NCBI RefSeq assembly: GCF_030929605.1
Contig: NZ_JAVFVS010000001.1
Coordinates: 124,001-188,000 of the forward strand
Direction: 5' to 3'
DNA length: 64,000 bases
Origin: Flavobacterium sp. LHD-80
Lineage (GTDB): Bacteria; Bacteroidota; Bacteroidia; Flavobacteriales; Flavobacteriaceae
Made by a program: the position numbers and the translations under genes. The notes under the pieces were generated by a model. It saw only the letters and a list, made by a program, of their open reading frames with translations. It had not been told where the DNA came from and made no database searches. Positions 16,331 through 26,306 of this stretch are shown here, one piece after another (position 1 is the stretch's first letter; each line of letters starts with the position of its first letter).

Positions 16331-17275
16331 GTGGTAAATAGAAGACACATACGCGTTAAAGTAATGCAATCCATTTATGCAATGCATCAAAGCGGTTCTG
16401 ATAATATGGAAAAAGAAGAAAAATTTCTTTTTTATAGCATAGATAATATTCAGGACTTATATCTTATAATGCTTTCTTCATTGATTGAAATTTGCAAAAA
16501 AGAATCTGTTTTTTTACATCTTTCAAGCAAAAAACACCTTGCAACTGCAGCAGAACGTAACCCAAACGAAAAGTTTGTTAAAAACAAAATTTTTCAGCTT
16601 CTTGCCGAAAGCAACTCTCTTAGCATTGCTTTAGAAACTCGTAAAATCAATAACTGGTCTTTAAATGACGATTATATCATTTTGCTTTTAAATGATATTA
16701 AAGCAAGTGATATTTACAAAAAATACATGAGCAATACTGTCAATACATTTGAAGAAGACAGACAATTTATAATTGATTTGTTTGAAAATGTTATTGTTCC
16801 GAATGAGAAATTATATGAATATCTTGAAGATGATAAATTAACTTGGGTTGATGATATTCCGGTGGTAAACACGCATATTATCAAGCAATTAAAAGCGATC
16901 AAAACAGATGATCCAGATGCTTTTAGAGTTCCGAAATTATACAAAGACGTTGAAGATAAAGATTTTGCTAAAGATTTATTTAGACGTACCGTTTTGAACG
17001 AAGCGGTTTTGGCAAAAGAGTACGATGACAAAACACCAAACTGGGACAGCGAGCGTATTGCTGAAATTGATACCATTATTCTGAAAATGGCAATCTGCGA
17101 ATTTTTGAAATTCCCTTCGATACCAGTGAAAGTAACTCTTAACGAATATTTAGAAATTGCAAAAGAGTATTCTACACCAAAAAGCAGTATTTTTATCAAC
17201 GGAATTTTAGATAACCTTGTTAAAGAACTTGAAGCCAATAAAAAAATGGTGAAAGTAGGAAGAGGGTTGATGTAA
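16331..17275 (+). CDS. nusB: Transcription antitermination factor NusB (long Bacteroidetes form)
   Basis: The start is GTG at 16331, supported by the conserved NRRHIRVKVMQSIYAMHQSG at residues 3-22. The 314-residue protein is about twice the length of E. coli NusB. The NusB fold is split, with N-terminal helices and a C-terminal section containing WDSERIAEIDTIILKMAICE, FPSIPVKVTLNEYLEIAKEY and FINGILDNLVKEL. NusB binds boxA RNA with S10 to prevent premature termination in rRNA operons. It is followed by yajC, an order common in flavobacteria. Confidence 0.92.
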   Translation: MVNRRHIRVKVMQSIYAMHQSGSDNMEKEEKFLFYSIDNIQDLYLIMLSSLIEICKKESVFLHLSSKKHLATAAERNPNEKFVKNKIFQLLAESNSLSIALETRKINNWSLNDDYIILLLNDIKASDIYKKYMSNTVNTFEEDRQFIIDLFENVIVPNEKLYEYLEDDKLTWVDDIPVVNTHIIKQLKAIKTDDPDAFRVPKLYKDVEDKDFAKDLFRRTVLNEAVLAKEYDDKTPNWDSERIAEIDTIILKMAICEFLKFPSIPVKVTLNEYLEIAKEYSTPKSSIFINGILDNLVKELEANKKMVKVGRGLM

Positions 17276-17376
17276 AATTTAAAATAAAAAAATAATTTTG
17301 AGTTGTCACTCTGAGCGAAGTTGAAGAGCCAACGCAAAAAAAAAATATTAATATAAATCAAAAACAAACTTAAATT

Positions 17377-17652
17377 ATGGGACAATTATCTCAATTTGCA
17401 CCGTTCCTTTTAATGTTCGTGGTAATCTATTTCTTCATGATCAGACCACAACAAAAAAGAGCGAAAAATGAAAAAGAATTTGAAAGCAGCCTAAAAGTAG
17501 GTGATAAAATAATTACTAAAAGTGGTTTTCACGGTAAAGTTGTTGAACTTGGAGAAACTACAGTTGTAATCGAAACAATGTCTGGAAAATTAAAATTAGA
17601 GCGTTCAGCTATTTCTTTAGAATTGAGTGCTACTTTGAATAAAAAAGCTTAA
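17377..17652 (+). CDS. yajC: Preprotein translocase subunit YajC
   Basis: The protein has 91 residues. One transmembrane helix near the N-terminus is followed by FFMIRPQQKRAKNEKEFESS, the YajC signature, and then a small beta domain (KVGDKIITKSGFHGKVVEL). YajC associates with SecDF at the inner membrane. A short intergenic stretch containing a fragment of repeat family B separates it from nusB, and a terminator follows. Confidence 0.95.
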   Translation: MGQLSQFAPFLLMFVVIYFFMIRPQQKRAKNEKEFESSLKVGDKIITKSGFHGKVVELGETTVVIETMSGKLKLERSAISLELSATLNKKA

Positions 17653-17678
17653 TTTTTTTTTAAGAATTTTCAATTTAA

Positions 17679-17716
17679 AAATCCCAAATTCCTTAACGGA
17701 GTTTGGGATTTTTTTT
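17679..17716 (+). terminator. Intrinsic terminator after yajC
   Basis: AAATCCCAAA (17679-17688) pairs with TTTGGGATTT (17702-17711), followed by a T run. Confidence 0.8.
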
Positions 17717-17720
17717 GCAC

Positions 17721-17829
17721 AATCTTGTCATTCCGAGGAACGAGGAATCCTCACAAGCAGCTCCGCAACGAAAATTGCCAATCTTTGTAGAGTTTCTCGT
17801 GTGATTTCTCCCTTCGGTCGAAATGACAT
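17721..17829. repeat. About 105-bp palindromic element, family B copy 1
   Basis: It begins GTCATTCCGAGGAACGAGGA and ends with the complementary GAAATGAC type end. The inner part contains the shared phrase CAATCTTTGTAGAGTTTC. The right arm has diverged. It carries no coding content. Confidence 0.85.
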
Positions 17830-17863
17830 CACTTTGTACTTTAACTAGAATTGACACAATCTT

Positions 17864-17964
17864 GTCATTCCGAGGAACGAGGAATCTTCGCAAGCAGCTC
17901 TGTAACGAAAATCGACAATCTTTGTAGAGTTTCTTGTGTAGATTCCTCGTTCCTCGGAATGACA
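17864..17964. repeat. About 100-bp palindromic element, family B copy 2
   Basis: Arms at 17864-17886 and 17941-17963 are perfect 23-bp complements around a 54-nt centre that again has CAATCTTTGTAGAGTTTC. It is tandem with copy 1 in the same orientation. A 90-codon frame across both copies is an artefact. Confidence 0.9.
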
Positions 17965-18003
17965 AACTTTACCGGTAAATTTTGTTAGAACGACAAAAAA
18001 GAA

Positions 18004-18040
18004 AAACCTTTGTCAAAGTTTAAAACTTTGACAAAGGTTT
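18004..18040. terminator. Perfect 18-bp hairpin between convergent genes (probable terminator)
   Basis: AAACCTTTGTCAAAGTTT and its complement are separated by a single base. A-rich and T-rich flanks are weak. It lies 46 nt past the stop of the minus-strand gene at 18086. Confidence 0.6.
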
Positions 18041-18085
18041 CGTATAGTTTGGAATTTGGAATTTAGAAAATAGGAATTTAATAAT

Positions 18086-18673
18086 TTACCTATATTTATC
18101 ATTCAGCCCAACATTCGCTAAAATCATCGGAACTACTTTTTCAATTCTAGTAAGCTTTGTTTTTTCCTGTTTTGCGGTTTCAATATATTCTAAAAATTCA
18201 TATTGTTTATAAGGTGAGAACTTTTGAAAAGCTTCTTTTAAAGCTGGATTTTGAATCATTTCTTTTTCAAAAAGTTCAGAAACAATCGCCTCTTTTTTAG
18301 CAGGTTTTATGACTTTTCCTTGCTTTTCATTTTCAATAGCTTCAGCGATATATTCTAAAATGATCTTTTCGTTTATATCTTCTTTGGAGGTAAATCGCCA
18401 TTGACGCAATGATTTTGTTACCTCTTCCTGTGCGTTTATTAATTTCTTTTTTTCATCTTTCAGGAAAACGCCATTAAAAAACCATAAAGCAAAATAATCC
18501 TTAAAACCTCCAATTCCAACAACGTTTTTCTTGTCGAAAACATATACACAACCTCCCCATTTTGTGGTTTCGGTAAGCACTGTTTTGTCAATAATGGTTT
18601 TGAGCAGGATTAATTCTTCTTCCCACTGCCCGCCATATTTCCACATTCCTTTATTTTCTGGTTTAGCTTCCAA
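18086..18673 (-). CDS. YdeI/OmpD-associated family protein with DUF1801-like N-terminus
   Basis: The protein has 195 residues. The N-terminal half (about 15-110) has the DUF1801 pattern TKWGGCVYVFDKKNVVGIGG and FALWFFNGVFL. The C-terminal 60 residues (NPALKEAFQKFSPYKQYEFL, then RIEKVVPMILANVG) are the YdeI bacteriocin-protection-like tail. The biochemical function is unknown. The ATG abuts the pepT stop codon (18674), so it is probably translated from the pepT transcript. Confidence 0.82.
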   Translation of the reverse strand: MEAKPENKGMWKYGGQWEEELILLKTIIDKTVLTETTKWGGCVYVFDKKNVVGIGGFKDYFALWFFNGVFLKDEKKKLINAQEEVTKSLRQWRFTSKEDINEKIILEYIAEAIENEKQGKVIKPAKKEAIVSELFEKEMIQNPALKEAFQKFSPYKQYEFLEYIETAKQEKTKLTRIEKVVPMILANVGLNDKYR

Positions 18674-19951
18674 TTATTTTGTTCTTTTAGATTTTTCTGT
18701 AACATCAAAAGCTCCAGGAATTGCAGTCAATTCAGCAATTTTCACAATTACTTCTGTTGCTTTCTGAATGCTTTCGGCAGGAACATATTCGTATTTTCCA
18801 TGAAAATTATGTCCGCCAGCAAATATATTCGGGCAAGGAAGTCCCATAAATGACAATTGAGAACCGTCTGTTCCGCCACGAATTGGTTTTATGATCGGTT
18901 TTATATTCAATTCTCGCATTGCTTTTTCTGCAATATCAACAATATGTTTAACAGGAAGAACTTTTTCTTTCATGTTGTAATATTGGTCTTTGACTTCAGC
19001 AATTACAATATCTTCGCCAAATTTCTTTGCGAATTTTTTATTGAATTGTTTAGCGATTTTATGAATAAGTTCTTTACGTTTTTCGAATTTCTTTTTGTTG
19101 TGATCGCGAATAATCAATTCTAAAACAGTTTCCTCAATATTTCCTTTTATATGATGAACATGAAAAAAACCTTCGTAGCCTTTAGTTTCTTGTGGAGTTT
19201 CGCCCTTCGGAAGTTCATTGATAAACTCGTTTGCCAAAAGCATCGAATTTATCATTTTTCCTTTTGCGTAACCAGGGTGAACGCTTTTTCCTTTAAATGT
19301 GATTTTAGCTCCTGCCGCGTTGAAGTTTTCGTATTCTAATTCGCCAATCTGACTTCCATCCATAGTGTATGCCCACTGTGCGCCAAATTTTTCAACATCA
19401 AAATGATGTGCGCCGCGACCAATTTCTTCATCAGGAGTAAACCCGATTCTGATTTTTCCGTGTTTGATTTCTGGATGCTGAATAAGATATTCCATAGCCG
19501 AAACAATTTCTGTAATTCCGGCTTTATCATCAGCACCTAATAAAGTTGTTCCGTCAGTTGTAATGATGGTTTGGCCTTTGTATAAAAGTAAATCTTTAAA
19601 GTAATTTGGAGATAAAACGATGTTTTTTTCAGCGTTTAAAACGATATCTTTTCCATCATAATTTTCAACAATCTGAGGTTTTACATTGGCTCCGCTGAAA
19701 TCTGGCGATGTATCAAAATGCGAAACAAACCCTATTGTTGGTACTTCATGATCAACATTGCTTGGCAAAGTCGCCATAATGTACGCTTTATCGTCAATTG
19801 TAACATCTTGTAAGCCAATAGCTTTTAAATCTTCAACTAATTTATTGGCAAGATTCCATTGTTTTTCTGTACTTGGAGTAGTTTTTGAATTTGGATCTGA
19901 TTCAGTATCAATTGTTACATAACTGATAAAACGATCTATTATATGTTGCAT
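18674..19951 (-). CDS. pepT: Peptidase T (tripeptide aminopeptidase)
   Basis: The protein has 425 residues of the M20 zinc family. SHFDTSPDF carries the first metal ligands, [20 protein letters not shown] the bridging Asp, and [10 protein letters not shown] the catalytic Glu. [17 protein letters not shown] and [19 protein letters not shown] complete the PepT pattern. It removes the N-terminal residue from tripeptides in the cytosol. The C-terminus is about 15 residues longer than E. coli PepT and basic (EKSKRTK). It is transcribed with the YdeI-like gene. Confidence 0.95.
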   Translation of the reverse strand: MQHIIDRFISYVTIDTESDPNSKTTPSTEKQWNLANKLVEDLKAIGLQDVTIDDKAYIMATLPSNVDHEVPTIGFVSHFDTSPDFSGANVKPQIVENYDGKDIVLNAEKNIVLSPNYFKDLLLYKGQTIITTDGTTLLGADDKAGITEIVSAMEYLIQHPEIKHGKIRIGFTPDEEIGRGAHHFDVEKFGAQWAYTMDGSQIGELEYENFNAAGAKITFKGKSVHPGYAKGKMINSMLLANEFINELPKGETPQETKGYEGFFHVHHIKGNIEETVLELIIRDHNKKKFEKRKELIHKIAKQFNKKFAKKFGEDIVIAEVKDQYYNMKEKVLPVKHIVDIAEKAMRELNIKPIIKPIRGGTDGSQLSFMGLPCPNIFAGGHNFHGKYEYVPAESIQKATEVIVKIAELTAIPGAFDVTEKSKRTK

Positions 19952-19967
19952 TTTTTTGATTTTTTAG

Positions 19968-19975
19968 CAAATATA
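19968..19975 (-). promoter_or_regulatory. -7 promoter element for pepT
   Basis: Minus strand reads TATATTTG, matching TAnnTTTG, 16 nt before the ATG at 19951. Confidence 0.5.
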
Positions 19976-20020
19976 GAAATTTTTAAATGGTCTAATTTCA
20001 AAAATTTACTTGCAGTTTAT

Positions 20021-20059
20021 AACAAAAAAAGAGACTTATAAATTTATAAGTCTCTTTTT
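20021..20059 (-). terminator. Intrinsic terminator after the formylglycine-generating-enzyme gene
   Basis: A 15-bp perfect stem (AAAGAGACTTATAAA and complement, 20028-20057) is flanked by A and T runs, so it could work in both directions. It lies just past the stop at 20072. Confidence 0.82.
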
Positions 20060-20071
20060 GTTTATTTTTAA

Positions 20072-21214
20072 TTATTTGCTTTTGACGCATCTAAAACCAA
20101 GATGATTGGCTGCAGATCGAACTTCACCTTTTCCTCGGGTTCCAACCATATAGCGTGTGCAATATTGGTCAGTACATAAAAAGGAGCCTCCTCTGTGTAC
20201 TTTTTTAATTTGAGTTGGATCATTTGGATCATTGTAAGCACTTGGGCCTTGCGGATTTTTTGCTACTTCTCCGTTTTCTGCTAAAGTTTTGTAATAATCA
20301 ACGCTGTACCAGTCGTTAACCCATTCCCAAACATTTCCAGCCATGTCATATAAACCGTATCCATTTGGAGCAAATTGTGCAGTAGGAGCAATTCCTTTAA
20401 ATCCGTCTTCACCTGTATCACCATCTTTTATTGGAAAATGCCCTTGATAAATGTTAGCCTGGAATTTTCCATTTGGTTTTAATGAATTTCCCCATGCGTA
20501 TAGATTTCCAGTTTTTCCGCCTCTTGCCGCAAATTCCCATTCTGCTTCCGTTGGGAGTCTTTTTCCAGCCCATTTTGCGTAGGCTGCCGCATCTTCATAA
20601 GCGATATGGACAACAGGATATTTTTCTCTTCCTTTAATGCTGCTTTGCGGGCCTTCTGGATGTCTCCAGTCGGTATTTGGCTCATAACGCCACCATTGTA
20701 AAAAGTCATTTAAATTAACTGCAGCTGGAGTAGGGGTAAAAATAACCGATCCAGTTATTAAATCTTCTTCATTAGCCGTTGGGAATTCCTCTTTTGTTGG
20801 TTTTTGTTCTGCTACCGTTACGTAGCCTGTTGCTTTTACAAATTTTTCATATTCTTCATTTGTAACTTCGGTTTGATCCATATAATAACCGTCAACATAA
20901 ACGCGATGAACAGGAGCCGCATCTTTTGTAACTCCTTTTATACTGCATAAGCTTTCGTCTTCAACATTTGATCCCATCGAAAATTCACCGCCTGGAATCC
21001 ACACCATTCCTTTTGGCGCTTTTCCGGCTGGCTTATTTTTGTTTTCAATAGTTGGTTTAAATGCAGATGCTTCTGTAGTATTTGGAGTTTCTGCACAATC
21101 CATTGCGACAGGTTTTTCATGCTTTGGAACCACTAATTTAGTATATCCAAAAGAAGCGATCGAAATAATTGAAATGGTCAGTAGTGCAAATATCCAATAG
21201 GTTTTATTTTTCAT
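20072..21214 (-). CDS. Formylglycine-generating enzyme (SUMF1) family protein, membrane-anchored
   Basis: The protein has 380 residues. One N-terminal hydrophobic segment (residues 8-27) anchors an extracytoplasmic domain. The FGE fold starts at [16 protein letters not shown] (about 68) and runs through [33 protein letters not shown] and [15 protein letters not shown]. It ends in [20 protein letters not shown] and NHLGFRC. Cys347 and Cys352 reproduce the CxxxxC copper-binding pair of true FGEs, which convert a sulfatase Cys to formylglycine. Many family members lack this pair. No sulfatase lies in the window. Confidence 0.88.
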   Translation of the reverse strand: MKNKTYWIFALLTISIISIASFGYTKLVVPKHEKPVAMDCAETPNTTEASAFKPTIENKNKPAGKAPKGMVWIPGGEFSMGSNVEDESLCSIKGVTKDAAPVHRVYVDGYYMDQTEVTNEEYEKFVKATGYVTVAEQKPTKEEFPTANEEDLITGSVIFTPTPAAVNLNDFLQWWRYEPNTDWRHPEGPQSSIKGREKYPVVHIAYEDAAAYAKWAGKRLPTEAEWEFAARGGKTGNLYAWGNSLKPNGKFQANIYQGHFPIKDGDTGEDGFKGIAPTAQFAPNGYGLYDMAGNVWEWVNDWYSVDYYKTLAENGEVAKNPQGPSAYNDPNDPTQIKKVHRGGSFLCTDQYCTRYMVGTRGKGEVRSAANHLGFRCVKSK

Positions 21215-21319
21215 TATAATAGTTTTTAATATAGGGTGCTTGTTAATTGGGTGATAAAATTATAAAAATAACATTACAATAGTCTATTTATTTTATAGAA
21301 TTTATAGACTAATTTATTT

Positions 21320-22342
21320 TTAACTATCTTTCTCAACCGAAACAACTTCGTATTTGTCTTTTCCATCGACTTGAACAGGCTGATAATATGTTTCACCAAA
21401 TTTCACATATTTTGCATCACCTATAGTGACTTCTTCACCTCCTTCAGGCAAATTATCTACTACTGTTCCAGCGGTTGGCGCGACTACGGTGTATTTACCT
21501 CCATCTTTTTCATAATATGTTCCTCCGTAATAATAATTATTGACGGTTCCTGTGTTGACGGTTTCTGCTCCGCTTGGAATATTATTTACAGTTCCTCCTA
21601 CAGGTGCAGGAACAGCAGTATAACCGCCACTTGTAGAACTGTACCAAACTCCTTGATCATAGTGATATTTTTCGTTCTGTACACTAACAATAATTGCTGT
21701 AGTTGCTAATGTTGCTACGAAAAACCCCCACGGATGCCAAACTGGTCCCCAATAAAAAGGTCTGTATGGACGAGGATAATATGGATGGTAACAATTGTAT
21801 CTATAACCGCCATAAACATAAGGAGGGCGGACGTATGGTCTATAGCCAGGTCTAACAACGGTGTTTCGATTGTTGCGAACATGAACACTATTATTTACGT
21901 TAATATTTACATTATTTCTGTTTCTATTAACGGTATTACCGCTTATGTTGGTGTTTCTGTTGCCGGAATTGTTGATTCTATTCGTGTTATTTGAGTTCCT
22001 GTTATTTACAGTTCCTTTATTACGGATATTAGAATTATTGGCAGTTCCTCCATTAATTCTGGTTCCTCCATTATTAGCTCCTGGACGCGATACATTAGCA
22101 GGTCTGTTTGCAGTTGAAGGTCTATTTATATTAGCAGGTCTGGATTGTGTTGCAGGTCTTGCTTCTCTGGCAGGCCTAGCTTGTCTTGCTTGACCGCCTC
22201 CGCCTCCATGAGCACCGCCACCACCAGCTCCGTGAAAACCACCTCGTCCGCGTTGCGCAAAACTGTCAATTGAAACCATAAAAAGTGATCCCACAAAAAG
22301 CATACAAATCGTTTTTCTAATTGTAAAGGTTATATTTTTCAT
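21320..22342 (-). CDS. DUF6515-type secreted low-complexity protein
   Basis: The protein has 340 residues with a signal peptide (about residues 1-29). It continues with a Gly-rich stretch, degenerate RPA/RPxN repeats and a long Asn/Arg-rich region (about 95-165). A Tyr/Pro/Arg segment and one hydrophobic helix (FFVATLATTAIIVSV) follow. The C-terminal domain carries three repeats of the theme YY-x-G-x-Y...V-x-AP-x-G-x-V-x-LP, as in DUF6515. Function unknown; probably cell-surface or periplasmic. The antisense frames are by-products of its biased codons. Confidence 0.75.
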   Translation of the reverse strand: MKNITFTIRKTICMLFVGSLFMVSIDSFAQRGRGGFHGAGGGGAHGGGGGQARQARPAREARPATQSRPANINRPSTANRPANVSRPGANNGGTRINGGTANNSNIRNKGTVNNRNSNNTNRINNSGNRNTNISGNTVNRNRNNVNINVNNSVHVRNNRNTVVRPGYRPYVRPPYVYGGYRYNCYHPYYPRPYRPFYWGPVWHPWGFFVATLATTAIIVSVQNEKYHYDQGVWYSSTSGGYTAVPAPVGGTVNNIPSGAETVNTGTVNNYYYGGTYYEKDGGKYTVVAPTAGTVVDNLPEGGEEVTIGDAKYVKFGETYYQPVQVDGKDKYEVVSVEKDS

Positions 22343-22429
22343 TTTCAGAGTTTTAGTTTTATAAAGTTATTAAAAAAATGATTTATCCTGTAAAATTTAA
22401 CTATAATTCGGTTGACGGAGCTTTGCAAG

Positions 22430-23662
22430 TTATAATGAGATGTCCCATTGAATTCTAAAGCGCCAACCTTGTTCTAGAGGCAATGTTTTATCCTGAAAAC
22501 TGAAATAACTGACTTCTGAAGTCAATTTGTTTTTGTGTCCATTAAAAAACCAATTGAAGGCAATAGTTGTTTCCTCTTGGGAGTTTTGTTTAATTGAATT
22601 ATCAGGTCGATATCCGGCATGTCTAGCGGCCATTTCTAATTTTTTTGGCCACCATTCAAAAACATTATTAAAGAAATAACCTGCCTGAACATAATAACCT
22701 TTCAATGTCGTGGTATCGTCGAAATTTAATTTATCGATGATCTTTTTTGTATGCAATTCGCTTTGCCAAGAAAAACCTCGATACATAAAAGCACTTTCGA
22801 GATTCCATTGATTAACGCGGTATTGACCCGGCAATCCATTTTCAAAACCTTCTAAAGATCCTCCACCAGATTGTGAAAATCGAGTATAAGGGCTTCGGTT
22901 TGTCAAGCCTGATATTGCGATAATTGGAGTTGGTTTTTCGTGAAATTCTAAATCGCTTCCTTCAAAGTCCAGAAATCTTCCTAGAAAATTCCATTGTGCG
23001 CGTCCAAAATACATTAGATTTCCGTCGTCATTTGCAGTGTTTCCTCGTCCAGTTCCGGTAAGTGCTGCGGCCCAGTAATTAAAATCGGCAATACCAGCGC
23101 CTTTTAAATGTCCGTAAATTTCAACTCCCATTTGTCTGTCAGCGGTGAAAGGACGGTTTATTAACGATCGGTCAACTGTTTGCTGTTCACCGCTGCTTAT
23201 AAAACGTTCGCGAGTGTATTCCACTTTCCATTGCCCGGCTTTAAAACTCAGCCATTCCCATTTTTCAACCATCAGCCTAAAATCTAATAAATTAGACTGG
23301 CTGAGTTCGTATTCCCAATAATATTTCAGCCAAGGATGAAAAGCGTGTCCTCCAACTTTTAATCGGGCTCTATTGATTTTGAATGTTGTTTTTGTGTCCT
23401 GACTATAATCGTCGTAGGTTAACGGATCTGTATCGTTGGGTGTAGAAAATCGAAATTGAAGTCTGCTTTGTAATTGAAAAAGAAATTTGTTGTCTCTTGT
23501 TCTTAATTCGATTCCTTTTGAGCCATAACTGACTTTAATTAATTTTGTGGTGTCTTTTTCTTTTTCGAGCTGTGCCATCCCATTTAAACCAATTAAAAGC
23601 ATTAAGGATGTCAAAAAAAATCTTGAAATCGAAACAATTTTATTTGTTTTATATATGCGCAT
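22430..23662 (-). CDS. Outer-membrane porin, phosphate-selective O/P type
   Basis: The protein has 410 residues. After a signal peptide (about 1-31) come alternating amphipathic strands typical of a 16-stranded porin. Recognisable segments are NRARLKVGGHAFHPWLKYYW, WLSFKAGQWKVEYTRERF and RPFTADRQMGVEIYG, which fit the OprO/OprP-like family of Bacteroidetes. It ends in a terminal aromatic-hydrophobic strand (FRIQWDISL) expected for outer-membrane insertion. Substrate is not determinable. It lies 17 nt downstream of another beta-barrel gene, so the two form an operon. Confidence 0.85.
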   Translation of the reverse strand: MRIYKTNKIVSISRFFLTSLMLLIGLNGMAQLEKEKDTTKLIKVSYGSKGIELRTRDNKFLFQLQSRLQFRFSTPNDTDPLTYDDYSQDTKTTFKINRARLKVGGHAFHPWLKYYWEYELSQSNLLDFRLMVEKWEWLSFKAGQWKVEYTRERFISSGEQQTVDRSLINRPFTADRQMGVEIYGHLKGAGIADFNYWAAALTGTGRGNTANDDGNLMYFGRAQWNFLGRFLDFEGSDLEFHEKPTPIIAISGLTNRSPYTRFSQSGGGSLEGFENGLPGQYRVNQWNLESAFMYRGFSWQSELHTKKIIDKLNFDDTTTLKGYYVQAGYFFNNVFEWWPKKLEMAARHAGYRPDNSIKQNSQEETTIAFNWFFNGHKNKLTSEVSYFSFQDKTLPLEQGWRFRIQWDISL

Positions 23663-23679
23663 AATTGGTTTTTAAATAT

Positions 23680-24267
23680 TTATTTTCCTCCAAAGTTTTT
23701 TGCAATTCCTAATCCAATTCCCCAACTGTCATAGGCATTCCATTTAAAATCATAGCTGACGGTTCCAAAAATTTCCCAGCCTTTTGGCAGTTCATAACTA
23801 TATTCAACTCCAGCTCTGGTCAAGAAATAATCTTCTTCTTTAGCAAATTCACCTCCAAAACCCAAAAGAAAACTCCAGTGTTCATTTGGCTTATAAATTC
23901 CCATTACTGCTGGTGCAATTGGATAACTTCTTTCAACTGTTTCTTTTTCGTCACCGTTTTCCAGATTTTTTTCGACTTTAAATTTTTCGATAATAAAATC
24001 AGTGTGAAGACCAATTCCCCATTTTGCGTGAAATTGAAAAGTGTAATCTAATCCCCAAGCCGGAAGACTTAGAACTTCTCGATTTCCTTCGTCATCTCGG
24101 CCTTCAAAAACGTGAACGTGATTTATTGAAAGACCTATTTGGTGATGCGGATGAAAAGCTTTTTCTTCATTTTCCTGAGCAATAATTTTGTTTGAAAAAA
24201 AACTCGTTACAACAAAAAAAACTGCTGAAAGAAAAATGTTTTTAAAAGGATGATTTATGTAAAACAT
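23680..24267 (-). CDS. Outer-membrane beta-barrel protein, OmpW/transporter-like
   Basis: The protein has 195 residues with a signal peptide (about 1-30). HHQIGLSINHVHVFEG starts a small barrel with alternating strands (SFLLGFGGEFAKEEDYFLTR, GVEYSYELPKGWEIFGTVSY). It has a Glu-rich surface loop (NLENGDEKETVERS). Function unknown. It is the first gene of a two-gene unit with the porin at 22430-23662. Confidence 0.75.
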   Translation of the reverse strand: MFYINHPFKNIFLSAVFFVVTSFFSNKIIAQENEEKAFHPHHQIGLSINHVHVFEGRDDEGNREVLSLPAWGLDYTFQFHAKWGIGLHTDFIIEKFKVEKNLENGDEKETVERSYPIAPAVMGIYKPNEHWSFLLGFGGEFAKEEDYFLTRAGVEYSYELPKGWEIFGTVSYDFKWNAYDSWGIGLGIAKNFGGK

Positions 24268-24569
24268 TTCGATTCATTATTAATTTGTTATATAAATGAA
24301 TTTAAAAGCAAGTAAATCTCTTAAGTGTCTCAAAAATAGATAATAAATAATCCAAACATTACAGAAAGGAGCCTTGAATTTGTTTCATTTTATAATCTGC
24401 AACGTTAAAAATCAAAGTTTGAAACAGTATTTTTCATTTTTGCGAAGTGTTTCCGTTTTTAGAAATTAAAATCAATCTGAAAACTCGGATAATTTGTTTT
24501 AGATAAAAAAGCACCTTTTTAAACTATAATATTTAAATTTGCATCCGAAAACAACACAACAAAATTCTT
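24268..24569. other. 302-nt divergent intergenic region
   Basis: It is AT-rich, with the pyrD promoter near its right end. I found no hairpin, repeat, RNA gene or clear promoter for the minus-strand barrel gene. Confidence 0.5.
24534..24541 (+). promoter_or_regulatory. -7 promoter element for pyrD
   Basis: TAAATTTG followed by CATCC, 28 nt before the ATG at 24570. It is nearly identical to the box of the cyclophilin-FKBP gene. Confidence 0.55.
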
Positions 24570-25604
24570 ATGTATAAATTGATAATTCGCCCGATACTTT
24601 TTTGGTTTGATCCAGAAGAAGTGCATTACTTTACTTTTTCATTTGTAAAATTCATTTCAAAAATCCCAGGAGTTTCATCAATTATAAGAGCCATTTATGA
24701 AGTAAAAGATGCTCGCTTAGAAAGAGAAGTTTTCGGAATAAAATTCAAAAATCCGGTTGGACTTGCAGCAGGATTTGATAAAGATGCTAAACTGTATAAA
24801 GAGCTTGGAGATTTTGGTTTTGGTTTTATCGAGATTGGAACAGTAACTCCGGTTGGTCAAGAAGGAAATCCTAAAAAACGTTTATTCCGTTTAAAAGAAG
24901 ATCAGGCAATTATTAACCGAATGGGATTTAATAACGGCGGTGTGATTGAAGCAGTAGAACGTTTGAAAAAGAATTCGGGAGTTTTAATTGGAGGAAATAT
25001 TGGAAAAAATAAAGTTACTCCAAATGAAAATGCGGTTGAAGATTATATCATTTGTTTTGACGCCTTGTTTGATCATGTTGATTATTTTGTAGTGAATGTG
25101 AGTTCACCAAATACACCAAATTTAAGAGCACTTCAAGATAAAGAACCTTTAACGGCTTTGTTGCAGACATTGCAAGACAGAAATATTGAAAAGCAAAAAA
25201 CAAGCACTCAAAAAGTAAAACCAATTCTTTTAAAAATTGCTCCAGACTTAACAGACGAGCAGTTATTAGATATTATTGATATTGTAAAAACGACTCAAAT
25301 TGCGGGTGTAATTGCTACAAATACTACTATTTCAAGAGACGGTTTGCAATCTGCAAATCAATCTGAAATGGGAGGTTTATCAGGAAAACCATTAACGAAA
25401 CGCTCTACAGAAGTGATTCGTTTTCTTTCGGAAAAAAGCAATAAAGCGTTCCCAATTATTGGAGTAGGTGGAATTCACTCAGCCGATGATGCGATTGAAA
25501 AACTAAATGCAGGAGCAAGTTTAGTGCAGTTGTATACTGGTTTTATCTATGAAGGTCCGGCTTTGATAAAAGCAATCAATAAAAAGGTTTTAGCTAAATT
25601 GTAA
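24570..25604 (+). CDS. pyrD: Dihydroorotate dehydrogenase (quinone), class 2
   Basis: The protein has 344 residues. The N-terminal membrane-associating helices (residues 1-40, including [16 protein letters not shown]) define class 2. The FMN barrel has [40 protein letters not shown] and [10 protein letters not shown]. The catalytic Ser is in [13 protein letters not shown], and the phosphate-binding end is [12 protein letters not shown]. It oxidises dihydroorotate to orotate with quinone reduction in pyrimidine synthesis. Its last 15 bp overlap the convergent DUF3307 gene. Confidence 0.96.
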   Translation: MYKLIIRPILFWFDPEEVHYFTFSFVKFISKIPGVSSIIRAIYEVKDARLEREVFGIKFKNPVGLAAGFDKDAKLYKELGDFGFGFIEIGTVTPVGQEGNPKKRLFRLKEDQAIINRMGFNNGGVIEAVERLKKNSGVLIGGNIGKNKVTPNENAVEDYIICFDALFDHVDYFVVNVSSPNTPNLRALQDKEPLTALLQTLQDRNIEKQKTSTQKVKPILLKIAPDLTDEQLLDIIDIVKTTQIAGVIATNTTISRDGLQSANQSEMGGLSGKPLTKRSTEVIRFLSEKSNKAFPIIGVGGIHSADDAIEKLNAGASLVQLYTGFIYEGPALIKAINKKVLAKL

Positions 25605-26306
25605 AAGAAGCGCTTGGATAATAAGTCCGGCCACGATTGCAATTCCAAAACTGATTAAAGTTCCAATCATCACATATTCAGTAAGTTTTCTGTCTTTGGC
25701 TTCTTTTAGATCTCCAAATCTAAAAATAGATTTTGCAGCCAATAAAAATCCGATTGCCTCAAAATGATTGGTTAAAATAAAACAAACAATAAGAAGACGC
25801 TCCAATATGCCGATGTAATTTCCTGCATTGGCAAGCGAATTGTCTTGATGACTGTTTTGACTTTCTGGACTCCAGATTGAAATTATCGTTTTAATGAAAA
25901 TTGATACTGGTTTTGTGACGAATAAAAAGCCGGTAAGCAAAATCCAAAATTCGTTAAAATTCAAAATAGGGATAATGCTATTTCTTTGATAAAGGAGTGC
26001 AATTCCGATTAAAATCAAAAGATGTGCAATTTGATCCACCACAAACCAAGTGCGCTTTGTTTTTGCTTTCTGAAAATTCAATTTGATTAAATCAATAATT
26101 CCATGTGTGACAGCGATGAATATTGCATAAGGGATAAAACCGATGTCAGCGACTAAAACTGCGACTAAAACTCCATGAAGCAAAATATGGAGATACAAGT
26201 AAATACTTTTATGTTTCTTGATTTCTTTATCAGCAACCCAAGAATTAGGTTGCCAGATAAAATCGCCGAGTAAATGTGCTAAAAGAAGTTTTACGAATAA
26301 AATCAT
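25590..26306 (-). CDS. DUF3307 family membrane protein
   Basis: The protein has 238 residues, with about six hydrophobic segments. The conserved start [20 protein letters not shown] carries the HLLGDF motif, and a second conserved spot is HGIIDLIK. This is DUF3307, whose function is unknown. It is translationally coupled to SatD, as the ATG overlaps the SatD stop by three bases. That pairing is frequent in bacteria and suggests a shared process. It overlaps pyrD tail to tail. Confidence 0.85.
   Translation of the reverse strand: MILFVKLLLAHLLGDFIWQPNSWVADKEIKKHKSIYLYLHILLHGVLVAVLVADIGFIPYAIFIAVTHGIIDLIKLNFQKAKTKRTWFVVDQIAHLLILIGIALLYQRNSIIPILNFNEFWILLTGFLFVTKPVSIFIKTIISIWSPESQNSHQDNSLANAGNYIGILERLLIVCFILTNHFEAIGFLLAAKSIFRFGDLKEAKDRKLTEYVMIGTLISFGIAIVAGLIIQALLLQFS

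Noticed and set aside
17693..17965. A 90-codon open frame on the minus strand
   Set aside because: It is spread over two copies of the family B palindromic repeat and part of the yajC terminator. Its sequence is the repeat translated, with no promoter or ribosome-binding site.
21371..22193. Several open frames antisense to the DUF6515 gene
   Set aside because: They mirror the low-complexity Asn/Arg/Gly codons of the real gene and have no initiation signals or recognisable domains.
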